The notes beneath the pieces were generated by a model. It was not told where the DNA came from, searched no databases, and worked only from the letters and a program-made list of their open reading frames with translations. From JBBDIM01 sp040880405 (GTDB taxonomy: Bacteria > Planctomycetota > Planctomycetia > Pirellulales > Pirellulaceae), in assembly GCA_040880405.1 (NCBI GenBank), contig JBBDIM010000177.1, forward strand, positions 11,829 to 75,828: a DNA stretch of 64,000 bases, given 5' to 3'. Below are positions 1 to 9,367 of the stretch, piece by piece. Positions within the stretch are counted from its first letter, which is position 1. Each line of letters begins with the position of its first letter. A program made the position numbers and the translations under genes.

Positions 1-139
1 TGTCGATGGGCGAGATTCCAGGGCCGCCATCCTCCCCGAGCTGTTCAGATACGATGCCCAATAGCTCGATCGCGGCTCTGAGGTGCGGCCGATCAGACGG
101 CCAAGCTTGATCCGGCGGGATGTCAGATGTAGTATGCAT
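1..139 (-). CDS. Partial small protein gene running off the left edge
   Basis: An open minus-strand frame begins at ATG 139-137 and stays open for 46 codons to the window edge. It reads MHTTSDIPPDQAWPSD and continues with an amphipathic stretch around RAAIELLGIVSEQL. A strong ribosome binding site, GGAGGT, sits 5 bases before the ATG (150-145), which is the main reason to believe the gene. It lies downstream of the excisionase-like gene on the same strand and probably belongs to the same mobile element. I do not recognise the family. Confidence 0.5.
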   Translation of the reverse strand, partial: MHTTSDIPPDQAWPSDRPHLRAAIELLGIVSEQLGEDGGPGISPID

Positions 140-174
140 ATGTGACCTCCATCTCGGGTCGCGACAGGGTTATG

Positions 175-207
175 GCCCGGCGGTATCACTCACCCGCCGG
201 GCTTTTT
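175..207 (+). terminator. Hairpin with T-tract
   Basis: A perfect 9-bp stem (GCCCGGCGG at 175-183 and its complement at 194-202) with a 10-base loop is followed by TTTTT on the plus strand (203-207). It looks like a plus-strand intrinsic terminator, although no plus-strand gene was found to its left. It separates the two leftward genes at the element edge. Confidence 0.55.
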
Positions 208-222
208 CATTTCTTGAGTGGA

Positions 223-498
223 CTACTCGGAAGATCCGCCCTCAGTCTGGGCAAGTGCCCATTTCAGGACCACATCGCGATCAAAACGGATTGTTGCTCC
301 CCCTAGCTTCAGCCGCGGAAGGCCACGGTTTTTGGCCCAATCGTCAATGGTTCGCTCGTTCACTTGAAGCAATTTTGCGACTTGATGCTTAGTGAGGATC
401 TTTGTGTCGGTGTCAGATGCCACTTGAATCATCGCCAGTCTCCGAAGTTTGGGGTTAAGATGTCGCCAGTTTTCAACCGGCGTTTCATACAGAGGCAT
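223..498 (-). CDS. Excisionase-like helix-turn-helix DNA-binding protein
   Basis: 91-aa protein. Residues about 35-90 form a MerR/excisionase-type (HTH_17) domain: TKHQVAKLLQVNERTIDDWA followed by GLPRLKLGGATIRF, the usual helix-turn-helix plus beta-wing layout that ends in a tryptophan-containing helix. Such proteins act as excisionases or small regulators of prophages and integrative elements. The frame is open upstream to 711, but that part is low-complexity and crosses the iterons; ATG 498 (MPLYETPVENWRH) is the sensible start. An array of 10-bp iterons lies 43 bases upstream. Family assignment is fairly secure; whether it controls excision or transcription cannot be told. Confidence 0.75.
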   Translation of the reverse strand: MPLYETPVENWRHLNPKLRRLAMIQVASDTDTKILTKHQVAKLLQVNERTIDDWAKNRGLPRLKLGGATIRFDRDVVLKWALAQTEGGSSE

Positions 499-540
499 TG
501 TGCGGGCAGAGTGCCCCGTGAGAATGGCCTTTTTTTGCCG

Positions 541-590
541 TGGCCGGTTTTGGACGGTTTTGGCCGGTTGTGGCCGGTTGTGGCCCAAGA
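541..590. repeat. 10-bp iterons between two mobile-element genes
   Basis: Five consecutive 10-base units with consensus TGGCCGGTTK: TGGCCGGTTT, TGGACGGTTT, TGGCCGGTTG, TGGCCGGTTG and a decayed TGGCCCAAGA. They lie in the 100-base gap between the 277-aa gene and the excisionase-like gene. A period of about one helical turn puts every copy on the same face of the DNA, as in operators or iteron origins. Function is inferred from position only. Confidence 0.7.
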
Positions 591-598
591 AATCCGCT

Positions 599-1432
599 TT
601 ACGTGTCGGGGTTATCGAGTTCCTTGTACCGCTTGAACGCGTCTGGGTGAGTAGATTGGAGTCGTGGAAGGTTGTATTGGAATTGGTTTTTACCCTTGCA
701 TTGCGTAGCAATTCCCTTCCGACGGCGTTTTACAGTGGTCTCAGAAACGCCGCCAAAAATTGCCCGCTGCTGGTCCATTGTTAGAGGAATCGACCACTTG
801 CGATCATCCTCCCCGACCGTCTCCGATTCCGCCTTGGCCTCCGGCTGATCGGCCAAGAATATACTAGAGTGCCGCGTCGGTCGAAGTGCGGCACCGCTAC
901 CCGGACGCGCCAACTCGGAAAGCTCGCCCATTGTCCGTATGACTTGGAATACAGCATCCGCGATCGCAAGGAATCGCTGCGGCGCGGCGGACGCCTCCCG
1001 CACGATCCGTAGCAGTTCCCGAAACTCCGCGTCAGATTTCTCTAGAATTGGAGCAATCCGCGATTCGACGGCCGCTGGGAATGCCTCGTAACATGCCAGG
1101 GCGTGCGAATCAACGAATCGGTGATAGGCGCGCGATAGTCGGACGATTCTCTGCGCTCGTGTCTTTCGTGTCTCAGGCTCGTTGGCGATTCGCCGTTTGT
1201 CGGCCCGCGTCCAAACCCGCGGGACCGGAAATGTTTTTATCCCGTTCTTGGCCGCCTCCTGATTCGCCTGAATTATGCGCTGCTGGAGTTCATCCTGCTT
1301 TGGATCTTTCAAGCACAGCACCGCGTATTCGTCCCGCGCAGCTGCGTCGTAGATTCGCATGGACAGGTCGAGCAACAGCTCGCAGTAAACAGCCAGGGCA
1401 GAACGCCCGTCGAGAACTCGCTTTTCGTCCAT
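599..1432 (-). CDS. Hypothetical protein with possible C-terminal helix-turn-helix
   Basis: 277-aa soluble, mostly helical protein that I do not recognise. No signal peptide or membrane segment. The C-terminal 60 residues (WSIPLTMDQQRAIFGG, then SETTVKRRRKG) look like a basic DNA-binding helix-turn-helix. The start at ATG 1432 (MDEKRVLDGRS) follows a GGGAGA site; the frame stays open to 1627, but the extra N-terminus is proline- and glycine-rich and unlikely. Gene order (unknown protein, iterons, excisionase-like gene) suggests a replication or control function of an integrative element. That is inference. Confidence 0.55.
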   Translation of the reverse strand: MDEKRVLDGRSALAVYCELLLDLSMRIYDAAARDEYAVLCLKDPKQDELQQRIIQANQEAAKNGIKTFPVPRVWTRADKRRIANEPETRKTRAQRIVRLSRAYHRFVDSHALACYEAFPAAVESRIAPILEKSDAEFRELLRIVREASAAPQRFLAIADAVFQVIRTMGELSELARPGSGAALRPTRHSSIFLADQPEAKAESETVGEDDRKWSIPLTMDQQRAIFGGVSETTVKRRRKGIATQCKGKNQFQYNLPRLQSTHPDAFKRYKELDNPDT

Positions 1433-1586
1433 CGAAAGAATCTCCCGCAAGTCAAATCCCAGCCCGCACCCGGGGCCTTGCGGGGCACCCTGGGCGACGA
1501 GCTGGCAGAAACGCGGGGAGCTACCCCACGAATCCCAATTGTGCCGTTTCCAGGGGAGGCGTCCACCCATTGAAAACGGCGGAATC

Positions 1587-1709
1587 TCAGGCGTTAGAAG
1601 CGCCTGTAGAAATCTCCAATTCCTCAATATGCTGTAAGGTGTTAAGCAGTAATTGCTTAGCCCGATCCAGTTCGAGCCCCGCCTCGGCTACTGTTTTTAG
1701 TTGGCTGCT
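1587..1709 (-). other. Start-less coding-like fragment at the element/chromosome junction
   Basis: Between the ROK gene and the 277-aa gene a minus-strand frame of 40 codons encodes a convincing amphipathic helix (TVAEAGLELDRAKQLLLNTL, ending STGASNA) and stops at 1587. It has no ATG, GTG or TTG upstream before the in-frame stop at 1710. It may be the 3' remnant of a disrupted gene or chance. Confidence 0.25.
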
Positions 1710-2710
1710 TCACTTAGTGGCAGCGCCACTGCTCCGTGTAGCACCACTTCTTCCCCCAGGGTGGCGGGGAGGATTTGGTAGCTTTCTGCTAGTGGGGGGA
1801 AGATGTATTGGGCGGTTTGTTGGCGGAGACGGTTTAGGAATAGGTCTTCCGGCATTTGGGAGACGCCGCCGCCTAAGATGATGCAGTGGGGTGCGGTGAG
1901 GGTGATTGTTTGGGCGATGGCCCAGCCGAGGGCTTGGGTGGCCAGGTCGAGGGTGTGGCTGGCGATTAGGTTTCCATCGCCGGCCAATTGGGCGACATGA
2001 CGGGCGGTGATTTTGGCGGGATCGCCGGCGATTGTCTTGAGGGCGTCTAGGTCGGCGGCGATTTTGCTCGCCTCTTCGTAGGCGAACCTGGGGCTCGTGA
2101 GGCCCAACCGGGCCAGGTCGTTGGAAGCGCCTCCGCTGATCCACTTCCGGGCCATTGAAGCGATGCCCCACCCACTGGCGATTGCTTCGACAGTGACGTC
2201 GGGAAGTCGTGCCAACAGACCAGGCCGGAGATGACCGATCTCGGCGATTGCGGGTCTCCCCTCCCCTTGCAGCTTGCCGTCGATGACGAGTCCACCGCCG
2301 ATGCCGCTGCCGACCGTGACGTAGAAGACGCGTTGGTAATCTCGCCCTGCGCCCCAGGTTGCCTCGGCTAAGGCGGCGGTGTCGCAGTCGTTGCGGACGA
2401 CCGTGGGCAGCGAAAATTTGTCGCGACACCAAGCCGCCAAGGGGAAGTGCTCCCAGCCCTGGACCTGGTGGCTTTTGGTCACCACTCCAGTTGCCGAATC
2501 CACCGGGCCGCCAAAGCCAATGCCGATGGACCCGATTTCATGGCTCTCGAGCAGCGGCCGCGCGACCTGCTCGATTTGCTCCAGGATTCCGGCGGCACCC
2601 GCCTCTGGGTTGATATCACGTCGCTCTACCACAACGAGCGGCGGTCCTTCTTCGCGACCGATTGCGAGTTGTAATTTGGTGCCTCCGATTTCGATGGCCA
2701 AGCGATTCAT
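1697..2710 (-). CDS. ROK-family sugar kinase
   Basis: 337 aa, of typical ROK length. The N-terminal phosphate-binding motif EIGGTK is at 7-12, GFGGPVD at about 65-71, the RND motif with the catalytic aspartate at D108, and the adenosine motif GSGIGGG at 134-140. These enzymes phosphorylate glucose, N-acetylmannosamine or related sugars, or act as sugar-responsive regulators; there is no DNA-binding extension, so a kinase is expected. After EIGH (157-160) the usual cysteine-rich zinc site (CxCGxxGCxE) is missing. It is last in a leftward set with a GmhA-like isomerase and an MFS transporter, suggesting sugar-phosphate or envelope metabolism. Substrate unknown. Confidence 0.85.
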   Translation of the reverse strand: MNRLAIEIGGTKLQLAIGREEGPPLVVVERRDINPEAGAAGILEQIEQVARPLLESHEIGSIGIGFGGPVDSATGVVTKSHQVQGWEHFPLAAWCRDKFSLPTVVRNDCDTAALAEATWGAGRDYQRVFYVTVGSGIGGGLVIDGKLQGEGRPAIAEIGHLRPGLLARLPDVTVEAIASGWGIASMARKWISGGASNDLARLGLTSPRFAYEEASKIAADLDALKTIAGDPAKITARHVAQLAGDGNLIASHTLDLATQALGWAIAQTITLTAPHCIILGGGVSQMPEDLFLNRLRQQTAQYIFPPLAESYQILPATLGEEVVLHGAVALPLSEAAN

Positions 2711-2759
2711 GAGGTGACTCAGGTTTCCAGTTTTGGACAGGTGGGAAGCGGGGATGCTT

Positions 2760-2785
2760 CAGGTGTGATGAAACGATCACACCTG
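2760..2785. repeat. 10-bp inverted repeat between gmhA-like and ROK genes
   Basis: Perfect stem CAGGTGTGAT (2760-2769), 6-base loop, complement at 2776-2785. No T-tract follows on either strand, so it is not a standard terminator; it could be an operator or an mRNA stability element. Confidence 0.4.
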
Positions 2786-2859
2786 GCAACGGAGGCGGCG
2801 GGACAAGAGGAGCATCGAAGGGAGTCGCAAGCTTGATTTAACGTAACATCCGAGTTCGG

Positions 2860-3465
2860 CTATGCATATCGCCCTTGGGCATTGATCCGCGCAAACACAT
2901 CGTTCAAAACCCAGTGAAAGACGCTCAGGTGGATGCTCTCGACCATTCCCATGTCGTCCAACGGGACGTGCAGGTTGTGAGCGGCCAAGTCCTTCAGCTT
3001 GCCTCCACTGTAGCCGGTTAACCCAATCGTAAGCAAATCGTGGCGATTCGCCCAATCGACGGCATTCAACACGTTGGGACTATTGCCGGAGCCGCTGATC
3101 GCGATCACTACGTCGCCCGGTTGGCCGTAGTTCATGAGCTGCTGGAGGAAGATTTGGTCGTAGCCGACGTCGTTCCCCACGGCCATGATCCAGCCGACAT
3201 TATCGGTGAGGCTGAGGATCTTTAGCCGACGGCGGCTTTCATCCCCCAGGTCTTTTTCGAACAGCGTGCTCTTGCCGAGGTCTTCCGCCATGTGGCTGGC
3301 ATTGCACCCCGAGCCGCCATTGCCCAACACGTACACAAAATTGCCCCGCTCCCATGCCTGATAAATCAGGTCGGCCCAGGTTTGCATCTGCCGGGTGTCG
3401 ATCCGGCCGATCTCTTCCTGAAAGCGTTGGATGTAACTGGTGGCGTCGAGGGTTGCTCCGAGCAT
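2860..3465 (-). CDS. SIS-domain protein, phosphoheptose isomerase-like (GmhA-like)
   Basis: 201 aa, matching GmhA length. A single SIS domain carries GNGGSG at 48-53, SHMAED with candidate catalytic His58/Glu61, SGSGNSPN at 124-131, and a late VESIHLSVFH motif. GmhA converts sedoheptulose 7-phosphate to glycero-manno-heptose 7-phosphate for lipopolysaccharide inner core. Kdo transferase elsewhere in the window is consistent with that. The neighbouring ROK kinase could supply or use a sugar phosphate. No HldE/HldD partner is nearby, so a GmhA role is likely but not proven; related SIS proteins act on other sugar phosphates. Confidence 0.8.
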   Translation of the reverse strand: MLGATLDATSYIQRFQEEIGRIDTRQMQTWADLIYQAWERGNFVYVLGNGGSGCNASHMAEDLGKSTLFEKDLGDESRRRLKILSLTDNVGWIMAVGNDVGYDQIFLQQLMNYGQPGDVVIAISGSGNSPNVLNAVDWANRHDLLTIGLTGYSGGKLKDLAAHNLHVPLDDMGMVESIHLSVFHWVLNDVFARINAQGRYA

Positions 3466-3511
3466 GGTGGGAATTCCTTGAGTTGTGCGACGTGGTTAGC
3501 GAGGCCGTGGA

Positions 3512-4855
3512 TTATTCGAGTTCTTCAGTCTGGGGACGATACAGCAACGCGACCGGCAGGAGGATCAGCACGGTCAGGCCGAATAGGTAATGACGAGGCG
3601 ATTCGGTTTGGACGAGCACCAAGTCGAATAGACTATAGAGCAGACCGGAGAGGAAGATCGCCAACCAATTGGCGCGGCTCATCTCCGCGATCACCTGTCC
3701 CTTTTGGTCCTTGGGGGCCCTCGCCTGCAAATAAACCTGGATCGGGACGGAAAACATACCGGTGAAAACCCCCAGGGCAATTAGCACCGGTAGACTTCCG
3801 TAAAATCCCAGTAAATGTCCGCCGTCGAATCCCGGCAGCGCCATCAATGCGAGGCAGACAATCATTCCCCAGATCCCCAGTCGAACGAGGCCGAATTCGA
3901 TTCGCCCGCGCGATAAAAATCCGGCGATGAAGCAGCCAATGCCGATGCCCGCACCAATCGATCCGGCGAGCATGCTGGTTTTAGTATCGTCGAGCTCCAG
4001 TTGCACTTTGCCGAGCGAATTGACCGATTGCTGGACCACTCCGGCACACAGCCAAAAGGCACACGATGCCAACAGCGCGGTCAGAATTTTGTGATCGCGG
4101 AGTAGCAATCGCCGCACCTTGCGGGGCATGCCGATTGCGTCCCAGTTCAACCGGGCCCTTGGACGCGATGGTTCACCGCGCCGGAGTGTGGTGGAGGCCA
4201 ATGTCCCCAACACGGCAATTCCCACACAAACCGTGACCGCCATCCACCGCTGATCGGCAAGTTGATCGCTCAACACCCCAGCCAGCGCCGTGCCGAAGAT
4301 GATGGCCAGAAACGTGGTCATCAGAAAAATCCCATTCGCCTTGGGCAAGTCATGCTCGTGGAGCATCTCTGGAAGAATTCCGTACTTTGCCGGGGCGAAA
4401 AACGTGCTTTGCATGCCCATCAGGAACAGCACGAACAGGAGCCCGCCAAAGCCGAGCAGATCGAACCAGAAAAAGGCCAGCATCCCCAGACCCATGGCCA
4501 CGATTTCCGCCACCTTCGACCAAAAGACGATCGCCGATTTCCGGAACTTGTCCGCCAGATAACCGGAGGGGCCGGCGAACAACAGAAACGGGATGGCAAA
4601 CACCACCATCGCCTCTCCCTGGCGATCCCGTCCCCCGGCAGCACCGACTGCGACCAGCAGGAGCAATTGCTTGAACAGGTTGTCGTTAAAAGCCCCGAGA
4701 AACTGGGTCCCGGTCATACCCCAAAACGCCGGATCGCTTTTTAAGTGGGCGGGCCGCTCGTCCGTGGCGTATTGATCCTCACCCGAGTGAGAGCTCACAT
4801 ACGGATTTTCCTCCGGGGAGTTGCCACTGGGCGGCGGTGAAGCGGGTTTGTTCAT
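3512..4855 (-). CDS. MFS transporter, LplT-like
   Basis: 447 aa with a hydrophilic, proline/serine-rich N-terminus of about 45 residues and then 12 apparent membrane segments. FWGMTGTQFLGAFNDNLFKQ near the first segment and GYLADKFRK in the first cytoplasmic loop are typical of the MFS subfamily containing the lysophospholipid transporter LplT and the transporter half of acyltransferase fusions. It probably flips lysophospholipid or a related lipid across the inner membrane. It is the first gene of the leftward set with the SIS and ROK genes (46-base gap to the SIS gene). Specificity is inferred. Confidence 0.8.
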   Translation of the reverse strand: MNKPASPPPSGNSPEENPYVSSHSGEDQYATDERPAHLKSDPAFWGMTGTQFLGAFNDNLFKQLLLLVAVGAAGGRDRQGEAMVVFAIPFLLFAGPSGYLADKFRKSAIVFWSKVAEIVAMGLGMLAFFWFDLLGFGGLLFVLFLMGMQSTFFAPAKYGILPEMLHEHDLPKANGIFLMTTFLAIIFGTALAGVLSDQLADQRWMAVTVCVGIAVLGTLASTTLRRGEPSRPRARLNWDAIGMPRKVRRLLLRDHKILTALLASCAFWLCAGVVQQSVNSLGKVQLELDDTKTSMLAGSIGAGIGIGCFIAGFLSRGRIEFGLVRLGIWGMIVCLALMALPGFDGGHLLGFYGSLPVLIALGVFTGMFSVPIQVYLQARAPKDQKGQVIAEMSRANWLAIFLSGLLYSLFDLVLVQTESPRHYLFGLTVLILLPVALLYRPQTEELE

Positions 4856-4904
4856 GGCGGCATTATCCCGAACCGAGCCGATTTATCCTAGATGGATCAC
4901 CATG

Positions 4905-4936
4905 AAAAAAACGTGGACCGATGGTCCACGTTTTTT
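4905..4936 (-). terminator. Intrinsic terminator after thiC
   Basis: Perfect stem ACGTGGACC (4911-4919), loop GAT, complement 4923-4931, flanked by A6 on the left and T5 on the right, so it can act on both strands. On the minus strand it lies 28 bases past the thiC stop and before the MFS gene. Confidence 0.85.
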
Positions 4937-4963
4937 CATTTCGAGTCGATTCACCGGCAGGGA

Positions 4964-6493
<1,530 letters not shown>

Positions 6494-7858
6494 TTACAAT
6501 GTCTTGAGATACTCCAATACCGCCTCCCGCTCCGGAATCGTCAGCTTGCTCGGAAAATCGTGCCCTCGGGCCGACTTTCCAGGGCGGCGGGTGTCGAAAT
6601 AAGTCCGACGTTCCGCCTGACTCCCAACCGAAGGGGGCATTTGTTCCCGAATCTCGACCTCCAGCCCAACTTTCTGGCGGTCGTAACCGTCGATGGTCCG
6701 TTTCCAAACCACCGGTCGTTGGTCCGGGTGCAGCATGTGCCACAGCGTGGGGACCGAGCCGTTGTGCAAATAAGGGGCGGAGGCCCAAATGCCATCTAAG
6801 GGAGGCGCGACGTAGCCTTCCGGATCGGCTACCCCTTCCCCCTTTTCGCCATACTCATTGAACCAACTGTTGAGATAATGCTGACGACCTTCAGGCTGCA
6901 AAGCATCGAATCGGGCCCGATCCGTCCCAATTTCCTTCATCGCCACCGGCACTTCGGGATAATCGGCTTCCTCTCCGTAGGTTCCGTGACAACTGGAACA
7001 GCTTTGTTCGAATACCAGCTTGCCGCGGCGGGCCAGTGGCCGATCGATCTCGAAGGGATATTTTGGTGACCGCAGCGAATCGATGTAGGCGTAGACGTGG
7101 CGGAAGTCGTCTTCCCGCTCTCGAAATTTCTCCGGGCCGTTCTGTGGCACCATCGTGAACTGCATGAGCCCCCGATGCCCCTTCGGTGCGAAACCATCGA
7201 GATAGATGTGCTCCTTTTTGTGGAAATGCCACCAGGGTGGCGCATCCAGGTCGTGATGGACCATCTGGGGAATGGCCGGCCTTTTGACCACATTCAGATC
7301 GACATCGCGCAGGGCCATCAGGGCAACGCCGAAATTCACGGCGTTGGTTGTCCCGTTAGAATCTCCCAAGGGAAAGCCGATCGAACTGTAATCGGTACCG
7401 CGGAGTGGCTTGCCCAGTAGTAATTTCGCCATGCGGATGTCATCGGTAATCGTCGCGAAGGCGAAATGCGAGTTGGGCAAACCGGGGATGACTTCGCCGG
7501 AGACCTTACCGCCATGGCAAGCAAAACAGTTGAGGGTCCAGTTTTGCTTCTGGTCGACCACATATTGCAGCGGTTTGGTCGGATCGTCCGGGCGGGGCGT
7601 CAAACCGTAACGCGCATACGCCATTTCGCGGCGGATTTCCGGGGATGCCTCTTCGGCTTGGCTCTTGAGCGGCTCAGGCCACACGCGCCAGACGCTGTCA
7701 AAGGTTTCCTGGTCGAAATAAGGGGGCAGGTAGGGCTGATCGACGAGGAGCCGATATCCTTTCTCTGGATCACCCTCGACTTGCGGTGCTTCCGCGCGGG
7801 CCGCGGTCGCCTGGCAAGCGATGATCGCGATCAGTATCCCCAGGAACAATTGCCGCAT
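6494..7858 (-). CDS. Exported di-haem cytochrome c (peroxidase/RoxA-like)
   Basis: 454 aa. Signal peptide at 1-22 (MRQLFLGILIAIIACQATAARA). Two covalent haem sites: CFACH at 111-115 and CSSCH at 287-291, in the N- and C-terminal halves, with the late APYLHNGSVPTLWHML motif typical of the di-haem cytochrome c peroxidase/RoxA superfamily, where the HNGS region carries a distal ligand. It should act in the periplasm in electron transfer or oxidation of an unknown substrate. ATG 7858 starts the signal peptide; the upstream extension is not expected. It is read toward thiC with a 192-base gap and is divergent from the FAD oxidoreductase. Confidence 0.8.
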   Translation of the reverse strand: MRQLFLGILIAIIACQATAARAEAPQVEGDPEKGYRLLVDQPYLPPYFDQETFDSVWRVWPEPLKSQAEEASPEIRREMAYARYGLTPRPDDPTKPLQYVVDQKQNWTLNCFACHGGKVSGEVIPGLPNSHFAFATITDDIRMAKLLLGKPLRGTDYSSIGFPLGDSNGTTNAVNFGVALMALRDVDLNVVKRPAIPQMVHHDLDAPPWWHFHKKEHIYLDGFAPKGHRGLMQFTMVPQNGPEKFREREDDFRHVYAYIDSLRSPKYPFEIDRPLARRGKLVFEQSCSSCHGTYGEEADYPEVPVAMKEIGTDRARFDALQPEGRQHYLNSWFNEYGEKGEGVADPEGYVAPPLDGIWASAPYLHNGSVPTLWHMLHPDQRPVVWKRTIDGYDRQKVGLEVEIREQMPPSVGSQAERRTYFDTRRPGKSARGHDFPSKLTIPEREAVLEYLKTL

Positions 7859-8041
7859 GATCTTCACCTCAGTTCGCGAACAGATCGCGCCCAGCAGCAG
7901 AAACCGGACGCATACACTAGAATTTAACCCTTCGGCTCCTGAATTTATAGCCGGAGGGGCAATGATTGGCACCATTATTCCGTCCCCCGCCTAGCGAAGA
8001 CAGCCACCCAACCTCCTTTCTCCGGCAAAGAAGTACAAGAC

Positions 8042-9274
8042 ATGACTGTGGTAATCGTGGGGGGAGGGGCCGCCGGTTTGATGGCGGCGATCTGGGCGGC
8101 GCGGACCGACGCGCAGCGGTCCATCATCTTGCTGGATGGCGCGAAACGGCTCGGGGCGAAGATCTTGATCGCCGGCGGAGGCCGCTGCAATGTGACCCAT
8201 CATGAGGTCGCGCCGGAGGACTTTTGCGGCTCGTCGCGTAACGCCATCAAAAAGGTGATCACGCGTTTTGGCGTGCCGGAGACACTTCGTTTTTTCCAGG
8301 AATTGGGTGTCCACCTCAAGCGTGAACCGACCGGCAAGTTGTTTCCCACTACCAACCGAGCCCAAACCGTGCTCGATGCCCTGCTGGGTGAGGCCAAACG
8401 ATTGGGTGTGAAAATCGATGTCGGCCACCGCGTCGAAAACATCCGACCGCTAGAGCCAAGCTCCGAAGGTGCTGCGGCTCGACTGGAACTGAGCGGCCCC
8501 TGGGGCACGCTCCACGCCGATCAGGTGATCCTTTGCACCGGCGGAAAAAGCGTGCCGAAAACCGGTTCCGACGGTCATGGCTTGGAATTGGCCAAGCGGC
8601 TGGGGCATGAGCTCACCCCGAAACTGGTACCCTCCCTGGTCCCATTGGCCCTGCCGCCTAAACATCCGCTGACTACGCTGTCCGGGATTTCCCTTCCGGC
8701 GAACTTCGAACTCCGCCGCCAATCAGGGAAGCGTTTCGTGAATGTCTCCGGTGATGTGCTGTTTACGCATAAGGGCCTCTCGGGGCCGGCGGTGCTGGAT
8801 ATCAGTCGACACTGGATCCTCGCCCACCAAGATGGAGACGCGGTGTTGGCGGTAAACTGGCTACCGGACGCCTCGCCGGAGGAGCTTGACCAGACACTTC
8901 AATCGCTTGGCAAACGTCCGGTCCGGGCCCATTTGCGACCGCTGTTGGCCGATCGCCTAGTCGATTTGCTCCTCTCGGAAAGTGGCATCCCGGCAGATGC
9001 CTGCGGCAGCGATCTAACGCAAGACCAGCGCAAGAGCTTGGTCCAGGCCGCCACCGATCAGGTCTTGCCAATCACCGGCGACCTTGGCTTCAAGGTGGCG
9101 GAAGTCACCGCGGGCGGGGTTCCGCTGGTTCAAATTGACTTGAAGACGATGCAATCTCGCAAAATGCCGGGGCTTTATTTGTGTGGCGAGATTTGCGATG
9201 TCGATGGCCGAATCGGCGGGTTTAATTTCCAATGGGCTTGGTCCAGCGGTTACGTGGCGGGGATTTCGGTTTAG
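8042..9274 (+). CDS. HI0933/YhiN-family FAD-dependent oxidoreductase
   Basis: 410 aa. N-terminal dinucleotide-binding motif VIVGGGAAGLMAA at 4-16, the family hallmark GGGRCNVTH at 45-53, FPTTNRAQTVLDAL near 100, a second glycine motif CTGGKSVPKTGSDG, and the C-terminal FAD motif GLYLCGEICDVDGRIGGFN. Members are flavoproteins of uncertain substrate, often annotated BaiN-like or aminoacetone oxidase. Cytoplasmic, no membrane segment. Divergent from the cytochrome gene. Family firm, reaction unknown. Confidence 0.9.
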   Translation: MTVVIVGGGAAGLMAAIWAARTDAQRSIILLDGAKRLGAKILIAGGGRCNVTHHEVAPEDFCGSSRNAIKKVITRFGVPETLRFFQELGVHLKREPTGKLFPTTNRAQTVLDALLGEAKRLGVKIDVGHRVENIRPLEPSSEGAAARLELSGPWGTLHADQVILCTGGKSVPKTGSDGHGLELAKRLGHELTPKLVPSLVPLALPPKHPLTTLSGISLPANFELRRQSGKRFVNVSGDVLFTHKGLSGPAVLDISRHWILAHQDGDAVLAVNWLPDASPEELDQTLQSLGKRPVRAHLRPLLADRLVDLLLSESGIPADACGSDLTQDQRKSLVQAATDQVLPITGDLGFKVAEVTAGGVPLVQIDLKTMQSRKMPGLYLCGEICDVDGRIGGFNFQWAWSSGYVAGISV

Positions 9275-9367
9275 GCAACCGGCGGGAGTCGGAACTCGTC
9301 GGCACCCTTTCGGTTTGTTAGAATCGAGCGTCGCCCCGTTTCCCATCACTTTGTCATCAGGGTCACC

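Noticed and set aside
1640..1700. tRNA-like 3' end near AGTTCGAGCCCC
   Set aside because: The flanking bases do not form a T-arm or acceptor stem; it is not a tRNA remnant that I can fold.
1710..2432. 240-aa minus-strand ORF antiphase to the ROK gene
   Set aside because: Arg/Pro-rich shadow frame caused by GC-rich codon use of the ROK gene.
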